Below are positions 36,554-45,018 of a DNA stretch of 64,000 nt, one piece after another. The stretch is taken from NCBI GenBank assembly GCA_943330705.2, contig CALQIT020000009.1:1-64000 (forward strand). Direction: 5' to 3'. Made by a program: the position numbers and the translations under genes. The DNA is from Streptomyces griseus (GTDB lineage: Bacteria > Bdellovibrionota > Bdellovibrionia > Bdellovibrionales > Bdellovibrionaceae). The notes under the pieces are model-generated. The model ran no database searches, was not told the origin of the DNA, and saw only the letters and a list, made by a program, of their open reading frames with translations. Positions within the stretch are counted from its first letter, which is position 1. Each line of letters begins with the position of its first letter.

Positions 36554-37456
36554 TCAGTCAAAAATCACAATAATTTCTTGGCCAGCCTCAATTGCAATTG
36601 GAGGAGGCTGATTGTGGATATTCGTCATGGTATCATTGGCCATTTCTAGAGCCGCGCGGCTTGCTCCATTGAGGAGAGCATTTTTTGCCGTTGGACTTGC
36701 CACCGTCTGCGTACCAACCGCTGTTTTATCCTGAAGAACTTCTGCCATTCCACCTACAAAATTAAGGCCGACGGCCGCCCCATATTTCATGGCATATCTG
36801 GAAAATTGAGGACCCTTAAGGCCTGCCGTTTTATCTTCAGCATCAACGGCTTGAGCCTGGACTGTTTCAGTACTGCCGTCTCCATGAACAATTGAAGAAA
36901 ATCTAATAAATAGACGATCTTCCGTTGATTGCCCCTGACCGACCAGGGTTTCGCCGGCCTTGATAAAAGTTTCTCCGCGAATTTGTAGGGACTCAAGAGT
37001 TTCGGCTCTAATAAAACCATTTGAAGCTCCAGTTATGAGCCGAGCCTTCACCTGACTGCCTGGCGGAATTTTGCCGGCCTGTTTTCGATCAATCTTTTGC
37101 GAGCCTGGCAATTTTATTGAAATTTTGGAAGTCCTCTTTTTGCCTTTCTCCTTAAGTTGGTTACTTTCTTGCTCAGCTGAATAGCCTTCAATGCTTACTT
37201 GTTGACTAGCTTTTGCACCGACTTCCGAGGCCTCCGGCGGCGTGATCCCGTCGCTTGGACCTTCAGCTCTATCAGGAGTTTTTATCCACAGGACTGTTCC
37301 AAGTAAAAGGCAGGTTGCGATGATACAGATCTTAATCGTACGATTTGAGGGGCGATTTTTGGGTTTTTGAAAACCAAATCGGCTATCAATTTTTGGTTCA
37401 TAGACGATTTCGACCTGATTATTTTCGTTTTGCACTCTGGTTTCCCGGTTTGACAA
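36554..37456 (-). CDS. TrbI/VirB10-type secretion-channel protein
   Basis: A 300-residue core-complex protein with one N-terminal membrane helix (ICIIATCLLLGTVLWI), a linker, and a C-terminal beta-barrel domain (IKLPGSQKIDRKQAGKIPPGSQVKARLITG... and PPPIAIEAGQEIIVIFD). VirB10 spans from inner to outer membrane and gates the channel. Start at TTG 37456 overlaps the previous gene by 38 bases; a GTG at 37435 is an alternative. It is shorter than many VirB10 proteins. Confidence 0.82.
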   Translation of the reverse strand: MSNRETRVQNENNQVEIVYEPKIDSRFGFQKPKNRPSNRTIKICIIATCLLLGTVLWIKTPDRAEGPSDGITPPEASEVGAKASQQVSIEGYSAEQESNQLKEKGKKRTSKISIKLPGSQKIDRKQAGKIPPGSQVKARLITGASNGFIRAETLESLQIRGETFIKAGETLVGQGQSTEDRLFIRFSSIVHGDGSTETVQAQAVDAEDKTAGLKGPQFSRYAMKYGAAVGLNFVGGMAEVLQDKTAVGTQTVASPTAKNALLNGASRAALEMANDTMTNIHNQPPPIAIEAGQEIIVIFD

Positions 37457-37799
37457 GGTCAGTTTCGCAGTCTTTTATAAAATAGAGGCTCGCGGCATTT
37501 GTAGTCGAGGTGATTAGATCGAGAACAAATCTACGCCCCTGAAGATAAACGAAAAGATTGGATCTTGAGTTCAAAGTCATCGGCGAAATGACAAGGTCAC
37601 TTCGAACGTAGTCGATTGAAAAAGTACTTTTCGTTCCTAAAAACACTTTTTCCGGCTCTGTCGGAAATCCAAGAACAGATCCCCTGGGGGAAATATAGGC
37701 CGACGCGACACTTTTCTCGCAAAGCTTAATAGTTTTCACATTTTCAGCATAAATCTTTGGTACGAGAGACAAGAATAGAAGAACGAATTTTCCCATCAT
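37419..37799 (-). CDS. short TraK/VirB9-like outer-membrane channel component
   Basis: A 126-residue exported protein (signal peptide MMGKFVLLFLSLVPKIYA). The remaining part has the N-terminal VirB9/TraK pattern (PEKVFLGTKSTFSIDYVRSDLVISPM...NLFVYLQGRRFVLDL). The normal C-terminal half, which binds VirB7 and the barrel, is not present, so it is either a shortened relative or a different channel protein. ATGA overlap with the preceding TraE-like gene and a 38-bp overlap with trbI place it in the T4SS operon. Confidence 0.55.
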   Translation of the reverse strand: MMGKFVLLFLSLVPKIYAENVKTIKLCEKSVASAYISPRGSVLGFPTEPEKVFLGTKSTFSIDYVRSDLVISPMTLNSRSNLFVYLQGRRFVLDLITSTTNAASLYFIKDCETDLVKPGNQSAKRK

Positions 37800-38335
37800 T
37801 TTTTATCTTCCTTTTCCTCAATTTGAGAAACTGAGCTGACGATGAGACCATAAGGATTCCCATCAGTTCTATTACTCTGTTGAATGGCTACTTTGAGATG
37901 TAAAGGCAGAGCGGATTTTATTTTTCCAATGGAAACTAAACGATCGGCAAAAATATGAATATCCTTATCATCGAACTTGAATTCAGAAATTATCAACTTT
38001 TGAGCCATTTGCCGGGCCTTCAGGGTTGCAAGTTCTCTTTCACGGGAAATTGTTTCCTCAATGGCAAGAAATCCATCTTTTATATATCCATTGGTATCGA
38101 AGCGCATAGGGAGGGCTTCATTCAAAAACCCAATAATTTCATCCTGAGTTGGATTTCCAGATTTTGTGACAGCCGTCCGCGAATAGCAGCCTCGATCAAT
38201 AACAAGAGGATCTTTCATCGCAAGTCCCGCGATGACTGATAGTTGAAAAATAGATATAATGCCTAAAAGAACGGTGGCAATTTTCAAAGTCACATTTTGT
38301 GCGGCGGTTTTAGCCCATGCTGTTGAAAATCTCAT
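37796..38335 (-). CDS. TraE/VirB8-like inner membrane protein
   Basis: A 179-residue protein with one N-terminal membrane helix (ATVLLGIISIFQLSVIAGLAM) and a periplasmic domain, matching the TraE/VirB8 layout. VirB8 nucleates the secretion channel. Sequence similarity is limited and the call rests largely on topology and position between TrbL-like and TraK-like genes. Start ATG 38335 has AAGGAATAA upstream. Confidence 0.6.
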   Translation of the reverse strand: MRFSTAWAKTAAQNVTLKIATVLLGIISIFQLSVIAGLAMKDPLVIDRGCYSRTAVTKSGNPTQDEIIGFLNEALPMRFDTNGYIKDGFLAIEETISRERELATLKARQMAQKLIISEFKFDDKDIHIFADRLVSIGKIKSALPLHLKVAIQQSNRTDGNPYGLIVSSVSQIEEKEDKK

Positions 38336-38337
38336 TG

Positions 38338-39321
38338 TTATTCCTTACTAATTGGTTTTTTTGGTCCTGAAATTGGCGTGTTCGTTTGCGATTGATCACT
38401 CTGCTGTGCCTTAAAGCTTCGCAAAACCTTGTTACCAACTATTTTTGCATTGGACCTCGAGCTGCTATACGCTTTCGAGGCCACTGCCCCTGTTTTTTTG
38501 AGAGTCCAGGCTCCAGCTTTTTTTGCGCCGGCGCTTGAAAGCCCGGCCAAAGCTGCTGGACTTAGAAACCCAGCCGACAATCCAACCGCGGCCAGGCCTG
38601 CAGTTTGCGAAGCAATGCCGGATAGTGATCCTGATATCAAGCTTCGAACGACCAGCGGAGTTAATACTATAGAAAATGCCAGCATCATCGTTAGAGCCAG
38701 AAGGGTGATGAAATTTCCATGACCAGAGTTTTTAAAATTATTGAGGGCTGTGCTCCACAGAAGGGTGCCAAGAACAGCCCAGACAATCTTCCATGCCGCA
38801 ATTTCAAAAAGTGTTCGAAATAGCCCGGAGGTCATGGCCGCAGTCTGCGGTAAGACATAGAATGCAATTAAAAGTGGAGAAAATACATAAAGCAGTATTA
38901 GGCAGTAGACGATTGCAGCATTGAAAAAATAAACCGTAAGGTAAAGGATCAGGTAGGCTGCATAAGAAACAACAGATAAAAGAGTATCACCAATAGAAGT
39001 CCAAGACCATGAATGCTCTTTGAGAGCAGCACCTGCACTTTCCAAAACATGACGATAGCTGTTGAGATCTCCTATTCTCTCAGCAATGCTGTCGGCCACA
39101 GCGGCGACTGCGTTGGATATCTCGGGGTAGGCGGCAAGCAATACTGCTGCAACCAAAGCTCGTCCAATGAGCTGCGAAAATGCAGGAACACCGCCAATCG
39201 GCATTTTAAAGTATTCGATTAAAACACCAATTAAAATTAAAATGGTCATCAGTATATAAAAAATAGAGACGAAAAATGAGTGAAGGGTCTTTGCTTCAGC
39301 CGAGATCCAAGACATATCCAT
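38338..39321 (-). CDS. TrbL/VirB6-type polytopic membrane protein
   Basis: A 327-residue inner-membrane protein with at least five to six helices (for example ILMTILILIGVLIEYF, VVSYAAYLILYLTVYFFNAAI, MMLAFSIVLTPLVV), preceded by a soluble start and ended by a Lys/Ser-rich tail. This is the VirB6/TrbL architecture, the translocation pore component. Start ATG 39321 overlaps the stop of trbJ. Confidence 0.78.
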   Translation of the reverse strand: MDMSWISAEAKTLHSFFVSIFYILMTILILIGVLIEYFKMPIGGVPAFSQLIGRALVAAVLLAAYPEISNAVAAVADSIAERIGDLNSYRHVLESAGAALKEHSWSWTSIGDTLLSVVSYAAYLILYLTVYFFNAAIVYCLILLYVFSPLLIAFYVLPQTAAMTSGLFRTLFEIAAWKIVWAVLGTLLWSTALNNFKNSGHGNFITLLALTMMLAFSIVLTPLVVRSLISGSLSGIASQTAGLAAVGLSAGFLSPAALAGLSSAGAKKAGAWTLKKTGAVASKAYSSSRSNAKIVGNKVLRSFKAQQSDQSQTNTPISGPKKPISKE

Positions 39322-40007
39322 TATTCGAACCTCGGGAGTTCAAATTTTGGGGACTGTGCGGCCAGGGCATTAGTGAGCTTTTCAGTTCCATCCACCATTT
39401 GCCTCGTCCGTTCCTTATCTTTTCGATTTTGTAAGGCCAGCGTTTGGGCCTGCAACTTAAGACCTGTGGCTTGTGTACGAAGCATCTCATTTTGAAGGTT
39501 TAGCATGACTCCCAAAGACTGGGCCGTCAATTTGGCGGCGCCACCTGGTGAGGTCTGATGACTTTGGACTTTTATAAGCTCGCCGATTTCATCAATCGTC
39601 TTCGTATATTTGTAGACGGAATTATTGTGTGCAACCGCTTCTGCCACACTTTGATCTGTATCGTTTTGAACTTTTAGATCTCTGGATTCAATTGCAACGC
39701 CATAAATGGTTTCAAGCTTACTCAGGGCCTCCGAGACCTTTTGCCAATCTCTGTAAAGGCCTGGGTCTGAGTTTGGACTGATGGTACGGATAAGATTTAG
39801 CGAGTCATTGATGCCGCGATTGATGTCTTGAAGTAAATTGAGGCTGTCCTTGCCATTGTCGAGAAGATTTTTAAGCTGTATCAACTGTTGGACGGCATTG
39901 GCCAAAATCTGCGCTAGGACGACAGTTTCTTCACCAAACATACTCGCTTTTGCTGAGGGAGGACATAAAAGCAGGGAGCTCAACATCAAAATCTTAATTC
40001 TTTTCAT
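39321..40007 (-). CDS. TrbJ/VirB5-type exported protein
   Basis: About 228 residues with a signal peptide (MKRIKILMLSSLLLCPPSAKAS). The mature part is helical and coiled-coil rich, containing the TrbJ pattern VVLAQILANAVQQLIQLKNLLDNGKD. VirB5/TrbJ sits at the pilus tip or in the periplasm and helps pilus assembly. The ATG at 40007 overlaps the end of virB4. Confidence 0.8.
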   Translation of the reverse strand: MKRIKILMLSSLLLCPPSAKASMFGEETVVLAQILANAVQQLIQLKNLLDNGKDSLNLLQDINRGINDSLNLIRTISPNSDPGLYRDWQKVSEALSKLETIYGVAIESRDLKVQNDTDQSVAEAVAHNNSVYKYTKTIDEIGELIKVQSHQTSPGGAAKLTAQSLGVMLNLQNEMLRTQATGLKLQAQTLALQNRKDKERTRQMVDGTEKLTNALAAQSPKFELPRFE

Positions 40008-42420
40008 TTTTTCTTCTTTCAAACGCAGAAATGCCATAAGGATACTTTTCTGCCAGGAATTTTAAGGCTTCCAGCTGCGACAACTCAGATTGGTCCCGGC
40101 GAACTCTTTCGATCATCGAAAGATCCCTTGGGTCGGTAGTGGCAATCCATAATTCTAAAGGTGTCGGTTCAATCACTGCGACGGTATGCCGCTCTGATCC
40201 AGCGATCAGAAAAGCCTCTGAGTATTGACCTTTTTTTTGGTGCAAAGACTGAATGAGAGAGACCTCATTGTCATTGAGTCCCAAAGCTTCTTTCATCTTC
40301 GAGAAATCACTTTGGTTTTGCATAAGGACCCATTTTACCGGGCAGTTGGGTAAAAGAGCCGAAGAAATTTTTGAACTTAAAAAGTCATTGAGATCTTGGC
40401 TGATTGCGATGGCGGAAGCATAATACTTTCGGAAGGTCCGGAATACCTCTTCCATAAATCCAAGACCCGCTTCATCTTTCAATAGCTTCCAGCACTCATC
40501 AAAAACAAGAAATTTCATTTGAGAGCGATCTTTTTGAACCTCACGCCAAACCAAGTCAGTAATAATATAAAGGCAGATTCCTTGAAGGTCCGGATAATTT
40601 TCAAGACCCTTCAAATCAAAAGCGATAATATCATTTTGAAGCTCTACGGTCGTTTGCCGATCAATGAATTTCCCATACGGAGTATCACCGCACCAAGGGT
40701 TTAAAATTTTTCCATAGATTTGAATTTCTGGACTTGGATGCGTAAGTAAAATCTCTTTCAAATCGGAAAGTTTTGGGACCTTTGCTGTCTGATATGTTTT
40801 CTGAATTGCGGCTTCAATTTCAGCTCGGGCTAACCTTGGTAACCGGTCGGCACCCTCTTCTTTTGTCATTAGCTCCACGAGACCCAATAGAAATTTGACC
40901 TTGTGGGAGGACGGCGTCGTTTCGCCTGGAAGTAAATCAAAGGGGTTGACTGAAAGTGCATCATTGACACCCAGTTCGACATATTGGCCCCCTAGGTTTT
41001 CGCAAAGTTTCTTATAAGAACCGCCGATGTCCACAAAGAAGACCTTCGGATTTTCCTTAAGCATTTGCAGAAGCAAAATATTCGTCATAAAGGACTTACC
41101 TGATCCAGAGCCACCACTAACCAGCTGATTTGCCGAACTTAGCGATCCATCAAACGGATTAAAACTCAAGAGGCTTCCTTGTCGAGATTTAAGCAGAATA
41201 CTTGGGCGTTCATGACCGGGCCAAGGCCCATAAAGTGGGATGAGGTCACATAGATTTGAGGTTTTGACTTTTTTGATTCGTTCTTTGCATCGGGCATTGG
41301 GAAGAGCTGCTTGAGAAAAGATATCGAATGCCGCTAGAGTCTCGACCATTGCCTCCGCACCGCCAGGCTCACGAAATTTTGCCAGCGTCAGATCAACTTG
41401 ATTTTCAAGCTCCTCTTCATTCTTACTTTGCAATAGAGCGGTAACCGAAACATGAAAAACCTTCTGTCCCTGCGCAATCATTTGTTCTAAAAGAGTTTCC
41501 AGGTCTTGAAATTTAGCCGTGCTCTCAATATCAGAGACCCCTGTTTTCTTGCCGACGGCCATTGAATAGGCAATTCGACGTTGAGTCTGCAGGCTTTCAA
41601 TTTCCTTCATTTGGTCAGGACAGTGAACTGTCACAAGCAGACGAGATTTGAACGGAAGATCGCGCAGTGAGGCGGCCATACAGGAATAAGTCTGATCCGG
41701 AAGGGCTTTTAAAGATAATACGCGAAAATGAGTTTCTCCAATGGCAAACCCACTGAGGGATACTCCAACATCTGAAAATAATAGACTTTGCCGAACCTCT
41801 TCGGGATCGTAAGTTTTAAATGCCACTCTTCGGGATGGATTCCATTGATGATACAAAATTTTTGCGATTTCATCGGAGGCGAGGGCGCGTGTTTGAATTC
41901 CAAGACCTAGTAGGCCATTCGCAACATTCTCCTGCAAACGCTCGGTAATCTTGATTTCCCTCAGCAATCTTTCATCGGAAATTGATTGAAACAATTTCTC
42001 CTTCGAAAAAAGTCTAGGTTTTTCTAAAAGATTTTGCGCGAGTGGCCGCCGCACAAACACTCTAAGGCCATGTCTTGGAAGCCGTCCCTCTTGATCCTCA
42101 GCTCTTAAGGCCTCCGATCGAAAATTACTTAGAGCTTTCGCTGTCTCATTCTTTGAATGTTCAGACAATTTTAAGTGACCTTGAATAATCTGGTCATTTC
42201 CTGGCTCAATATCTTGGACAAACTGAATGTCTGTTTTTGCCGGTAGGCTATTTAAAAATTGTCCTACTTGGCCTGAGAATTCATTGATCCGTTCATCGCT
42301 TAGGCAACTCAGGTCAACTGGCACGCAGTCGATACCAAACCCCAAAGATCCATCTGAAAATATAATATAGTCGCCTTCAAATCCCCATATTTGGAGTTGA
42401 TCGGCTAGTACATCGCTCAT
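39994..42420 (-). CDS. VirB4/TraC conjugation ATPase
   Basis: The 808-residue motor ATPase of the secretion channel. The N-terminal half carries the TraC/VirB4 domain. The ATPase half has Walker A SGGSGSGKSFMTN (about 437) with VFFVDIGGSYKKL, Walker B FLVFDECWKLL, and downstream motifs AIAISQDLNDF. It powers pilus assembly and substrate transfer. ATGA overlap with the gene before it. It is the most reliable marker that this is a type IV secretion system. Confidence 0.95.
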   Translation of the reverse strand: MSDVLADQLQIWGFEGDYIIFSDGSLGFGIDCVPVDLSCLSDERINEFSGQVGQFLNSLPAKTDIQFVQDIEPGNDQIIQGHLKLSEHSKNETAKALSNFRSEALRAEDQEGRLPRHGLRVFVRRPLAQNLLEKPRLFSKEKLFQSISDERLLREIKITERLQENVANGLLGLGIQTRALASDEIAKILYHQWNPSRRVAFKTYDPEEVRQSLLFSDVGVSLSGFAIGETHFRVLSLKALPDQTYSCMAASLRDLPFKSRLLVTVHCPDQMKEIESLQTQRRIAYSMAVGKKTGVSDIESTAKFQDLETLLEQMIAQGQKVFHVSVTALLQSKNEEELENQVDLTLAKFREPGGAEAMVETLAAFDIFSQAALPNARCKERIKKVKTSNLCDLIPLYGPWPGHERPSILLKSRQGSLLSFNPFDGSLSSANQLVSGGSGSGKSFMTNILLLQMLKENPKVFFVDIGGSYKKLCENLGGQYVELGVNDALSVNPFDLLPGETTPSSHKVKFLLGLVELMTKEEGADRLPRLARAEIEAAIQKTYQTAKVPKLSDLKEILLTHPSPEIQIYGKILNPWCGDTPYGKFIDRQTTVELQNDIIAFDLKGLENYPDLQGICLYIITDLVWREVQKDRSQMKFLVFDECWKLLKDEAGLGFMEEVFRTFRKYYASAIAISQDLNDFLSSKISSALLPNCPVKWVLMQNQSDFSKMKEALGLNDNEVSLIQSLHQKKGQYSEAFLIAGSERHTVAVIEPTPLELWIATTDPRDLSMIERVRRDQSELSQLEALKFLAEKYPYGISAFERRKNEKN

Positions 42421-42734
42421 ACATTTATCTTTCGATTTGGAGGAAGGGCATCTATCGAGGGATTAGCGAAGGCGGACAAATATTTAGCTCTCATATGAAA
42501 TTTGGCGAGATGAACAAGATAATTGTCGGGCTTTCCGCGTTTTCCCACTCTCAAGATCAGGGCTATAAATAGAATAGGAAGCCAAACAAGAAAAAGCTTA
42601 TGATTTGTCTGACCAAATAGAAAATTTAAAATCGACAATAGTAAAAAAATGGCGAGCACATCTGGGACCTCAAAGCCAAGGATGAGAAGCTTCTTTTCTA
42701 GACTTTGACTTGTGGGTTCAGAGCGAAGAGACAT
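42417..42734 (-). CDS. VirB3/TraL-like small membrane protein
   Basis: A 105-residue protein with two membrane helices (VLAIFLLLSILNFLFG and LFLVWLPILFIALILRVG) and a soluble C-terminal tail. This is the TraL/VirB3 size and topology, and its place directly before virB4 is the conserved order. It helps pilus assembly. GGGAAG precedes the ATG, and its stop overlaps the virB4 start. Confidence 0.7.
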   Translation of the reverse strand: MSLRSEPTSQSLEKKLLILGFEVPDVLAIFLLLSILNFLFGQTNHKLFLVWLPILFIALILRVGKRGKPDNYLVHLAKFHMRAKYLSAFANPSIDALPPNRKINV

Positions 42735-42788
42735 ATGGACTTCCCGTTGAAGATTTAAGAGGAGACTTTTGATAATCCGAGGAGTTGG

Positions 42789-43073
42789 TTAGTTTACAAG
42801 ACCGCGCACAAAGGAAATAATGCTAGGCGCTCCAAAACCGACACAAGCTCCAATTATTGCTAGCCATAAGTGAGACCGAGCATTGGGATTTCCAGTGAAG
42901 AACGAGAATGCAGAAGCAACAAGGCCCAGGACAGCGGCCAGGGGTAAGATTACGTTGATTAATTTTGATTGAATGGCACCGAGGGTTGACTCGACACTAC
43001 AGTAACCGACAAGGGGCACCAGCATGACTGACAATGCGATAAGCGCGAAAACTGCTGATCTAGACATTTTCAT
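42789..43073 (-). CDS. VirB2/TrbC-type pilin
   Basis: A 94-residue prepilin: a signal peptide ending VGYCS, then two hydrophobic helices (NVILPLAAVLGLVASAFSFF and SHLWLAIIGACVGFGAPSIISFV) joined by a short polar loop (TGNPNARS), as in TrbC/VirB2. The ATG at 43073 is chosen because AAAGGAAG sits just upstream; the open frame extends further without support. It is the first gene of the leftward T4SS operon. Confidence 0.8.
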   Translation of the reverse strand: MKMSRSAVFALIALSVMLVPLVGYCSVESTLGAIQSKLINVILPLAAVLGLVASAFSFFTGNPNARSHLWLAIIGACVGFGAPSIISFVRGLVN

Positions 43074-43109
43074 AGAACTTCCTTTGTGATATTTTGTTGA
43101 GATACTGAA

Positions 43110-43126
43110 TTTGGCAAGATGCCAAA
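43110..43126. promoter_or_regulatory. palindrome upstream of the pilin gene, candidate operator
   Basis: Perfect 7-bp arms, TTTGGCA-AGA-TGCCAAA, 37 bp before the pilin start; a related half site (ATGGCAAGAT) lies about 30 bp further upstream. It sits where a regulator of the secretion operon would bind. No binding protein is identified. Confidence 0.45.
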
Positions 43127-43251
43127 AATGACTGCGCGCTGTTGGGGTCAAAAAAATGGCAAGATTCGGTAAAAAATATATGTCAAAAAGTTCGTCAAAC
43201 GTTGAGGGTCGTAAGGCGTGAGGTTATTCACACTGAAAGAAGGAAATCCCA

Positions 43252-43557
43252 ATGAAAAATACTATTATCTTTTCTGCAATCTGCAGTTCGGTTTTTTCTC
43301 TCCCAGTAGGTGCCGCGGAAACCAATGCAAGATTTGATGCCAGCGCAAAAGAACTCAAGGCAATTCTCGACGTGCCGGCCTTAGGAGACCTTCTAAACGG
43401 CGCGGCCATCGAAAGTATTCAAATGGTCCAAGGCACAACCGATACTTTTGAAGTCGATGCTGGATTTTGCAAGGCTAGGGTTCGAGTTGTAAAGGCTGAT
43501 TCAAAGGCAGCAGCCAATCCTCATGCCGAGTCATTGGGCGCAGAGTGCGGTCCCTAA
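43252..43557 (+). CDS. small exported protein of unknown function
   Basis: A 101-residue protein with a Sec signal peptide (MKNTIIFSAICSSVFSLPVGAA). The mature 79 residues are soluble, with two cysteines that could pair (GFCKAR and AECGP). It is divergent from the secretion operon. AAGGAAAT precedes the ATG. It is likely periplasmic; no family is recognised. Confidence 0.65.
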   Translation: MKNTIIFSAICSSVFSLPVGAAETNARFDASAKELKAILDVPALGDLLNGAAIESIQMVQGTTDTFEVDAGFCKARVRVVKADSKAAANPHAESLGAECGP

Positions 43558-43582
43558 GAGATAATTTTCCAAGCTATCTCTT
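43556..43582. terminator. probable bidirectional terminator between convergent genes
   Basis: An 8-bp perfect stem (AAGAGATA/TATCTCTT) with an 11-base loop lies between the convergent gene ends at 43557 and 43574. The following T-tract is short, so strength is uncertain. Confidence 0.5.
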
Positions 43583-43906
43583 TCGGTCTGGAAGTGGCAG
43601 GCCGGCCATTTGAATGGCCGCTTTGCATTCTTCATTACTCCAGCCCCACTCCTGAAGCGGACTGGAAAGAATCAGCTCCAGTTGTTCGTATGAGAGGTAG
43701 GGGTGGATCACGCTGAGGGGCTGACCCTTTCCCTTTAGCCAAGAATTGACGAGCCTGAGGTAGTCCATTTTCTCTTTGTCAATGGGTCCTGTATACGCAA
43801 TTACACCAATCGGAACTCGAGACTGAACCAGCCCAACTAAAATCGCAGTGTCTAAAAGATCGCCGCGAAAGAGCACCGTTACCGGCGCTTGAGTTTTGAC
43901 TTCCAT
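43574..43906 (-). CDS. uncharacterised protein in the element
   Basis: A 110-residue soluble protein. It starts VTVLFRGDLLDTAILVGLVQSRVPIG, faintly like the P-loop of PP-loop ATPases/PAPS reductases (SGGKDS), but the key glycines and serine are not conserved, so this is not a firm call. TGATG overlap with the preceding gene means translational coupling, and ATG 43906 is chosen for that reason. Confidence 0.5.
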   Translation of the reverse strand: MEVKTQAPVTVLFRGDLLDTAILVGLVQSRVPIGVIAYTGPIDKEKMDYLRLVNSWLKGKGQPLSVIHPYLSYEQLELILSSPLQEWGWSNEECKAAIQMAGLPLPDRKR

Positions 43907-44301
43907 CACGCTACACCGCCGGTTGGGCTTATTAAGCTGTCAATGGTCACTTTGTCCGGAAACAGACTCATGAAGACTCGTTGCCGTGGAAAAGTAAACT
44001 GAATTTCCAAGTGCTTTTTCAAGTCCTTGGATATAAACCCGAAGCCAATAGGCCTGCGAAATGTAGGATCAATGTTATCACCGACTTTTTTGGCAAAAAG
44101 TGTAAAGTTTCCGTCCTCATTCCTATTCGGTGAAAGATAAAAGACCTCACGAGGGAATGTCCACATCTTAATGATGTAGTAAGAACGCCTAACCCCGTCG
44201 ACTTCATATCCTTCACCGGCTTGCAGTTCATGACTAATCGAAGAGCCCTGGCGATATCCGGTATAAATATGAAATCGTGATTTAATTTGAGAGATTTCCA
44301 T
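43906..44301 (-). CDS. uncharacterised protein in the element
   Basis: A 131-residue soluble protein, beta-rich, with no signal peptide. It contains YYIIKMWTFPREVFYLSPN and FGFISKDLKKHLEIQFTFP. No family recognised. AGGGG precedes the ATG. Coupled to the gene after it by a TGATG overlap. Element backbone context only. Confidence 0.55.
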   Translation of the reverse strand: MEISQIKSRFHIYTGYRQGSSISHELQAGEGYEVDGVRRSYYIIKMWTFPREVFYLSPNRNEDGNFTLFAKKVGDNIDPTFRRPIGFGFISKDLKKHLEIQFTFPRQRVFMSLFPDKVTIDSLISPTGGVA

Positions 44302-44337
44302 GTCGACCCCTGTTTTTAAATGGTGTTTTAGAAATGG

Positions 44338-44496
44338 CTACTTATAGAAAGACCCATTGGTCATATATTTGATATAAGCCGCATCCTTTTGGGCCGCGAT
44401 ACTGCGGTAGATCTGGTCACTTCGCTCCAATTCACTTGCTAGGTATTTAATTCCGCAAAAAAACGACTCTTTTATTTTAATCCACAAATTTATCAT
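44338..44496 (-). CDS. 52-residue small protein
   Basis: A short reading frame that conventional length cut-offs miss: MINLWIKIKESFFCGIKYLA at its start and ending KYMTNGSFYK. A good ribosome site (AAGGGTG, about six bases before the ATG) and its position between two minus-strand genes, with 36 and 12 bp on the sides, support it. It is helical and has one cysteine. No family recognised. Confidence 0.6.
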   Translation of the reverse strand: MINLWIKIKESFFCGIKYLASELERSDQIYRSIAAQKDAAYIKYMTNGSFYK

Positions 44497-44508
44497 ATGA
44501 TTCACCCT

Positions 44509-44766
44509 TCATTTCTTGTGATTGATGTTTGTCTTCTGACTTGAACCACCAGATATTTTCTGTGAGTTCTTCGATTCCAACTTTTTCAGAATTTTTTCTG
44601 CCGCGATTGCATCCGCGAGCCCCGTGTCCTCAAAGTTTGGCTCGTAGTAGAGGCAGTTGACACAGTGACGGTGGGTAGCGAGATGTTCAAATGAGTGCCA
44701 ACCACAGCGGGGGCATGAAGCAAAACAGCCTGCTCTAGTTTGTCTTTTTATAGATCTGCTATTCAT
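44509..44766 (-). CDS. small zinc-ribbon protein
   Basis: An 85-residue protein with a CPRC...HCVNC zinc ribbon in its first half and a lysine-rich tail. AGGAGA precedes the ATG. It is the outermost minus-strand gene of the element backbone, probably first in a short operon with the two or three small genes after it. Possibly a DNA- or RNA-binding regulator. Confidence 0.6.
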   Translation of the reverse strand: MNSRSIKRQTRAGCFASCPRCGWHSFEHLATHRHCVNCLYYEPNFEDTGLADAIAAEKILKKLESKNSQKISGGSSQKTNINHKK

Positions 44767-44891
44767 CGGATTTTTCTCCTCTCACCATTTTTAAATTGCA
44801 AGCGTGCCAACGATGAGTGGCTTTTCCTCTTAAGAGTCCGAAGGAACTTGTATTTTTGAAAAAATGCGTGAGAGCAAAATTGTTGGAAATG

Positions 44892-44961
44892 CAAAAATAC
44901 TGAATAAGGTGGAGTTCATTCCGAAGGAAAACGAGGGCTTAGAAAAGTCAAAAATACTGAA
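44892..44961. repeat. pair of 13-bp direct repeats
   Basis: CAAAAATACTGAA occurs at 44892-44904 and again at 44949-44961, 57 bp apart, that is about 5.5 helical turns. The second copy lies four bases before the inverted repeat. Could be additional protein-binding sites. Confidence 0.7.
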
Positions 44962-44964
44962 GCA

Positions 44965-45018
44965 ATTCAAATATTTTGCATGGGAAATTTTTTCAGGGTG
45001 TGTTCAAAATATTTGAAT
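44965..45018. promoter_or_regulatory. 14-bp inverted repeat, candidate upstream activating sequence
   Basis: Arms ATTCAAATATTTTG (44965-44978) and CAAAATATTTGAAT (45005-45018) are exact inverse copies separated by 26 bp. Each arm is itself nearly palindromic (TTCAAAATATTTGAA). Two dyads about 160-215 bp ahead of a -24/-12 promoter is the usual arrangement for NtrC-type enhancer sites. The likely binder is the response regulator of the operon. Confidence 0.65.

Noticed and set aside
43574-43906. PAPS-reductase-like call for the 110-residue protein
   Set aside because: The opening strand resembles a PP-loop but the SGGxDS residues are not present.
44864-45016. 50-codon reading frame in the YcaO upstream region
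   Set aside because: It overlaps the inverted and direct repeats, has no ribosome site and no family; the repeats explain the sequence better.
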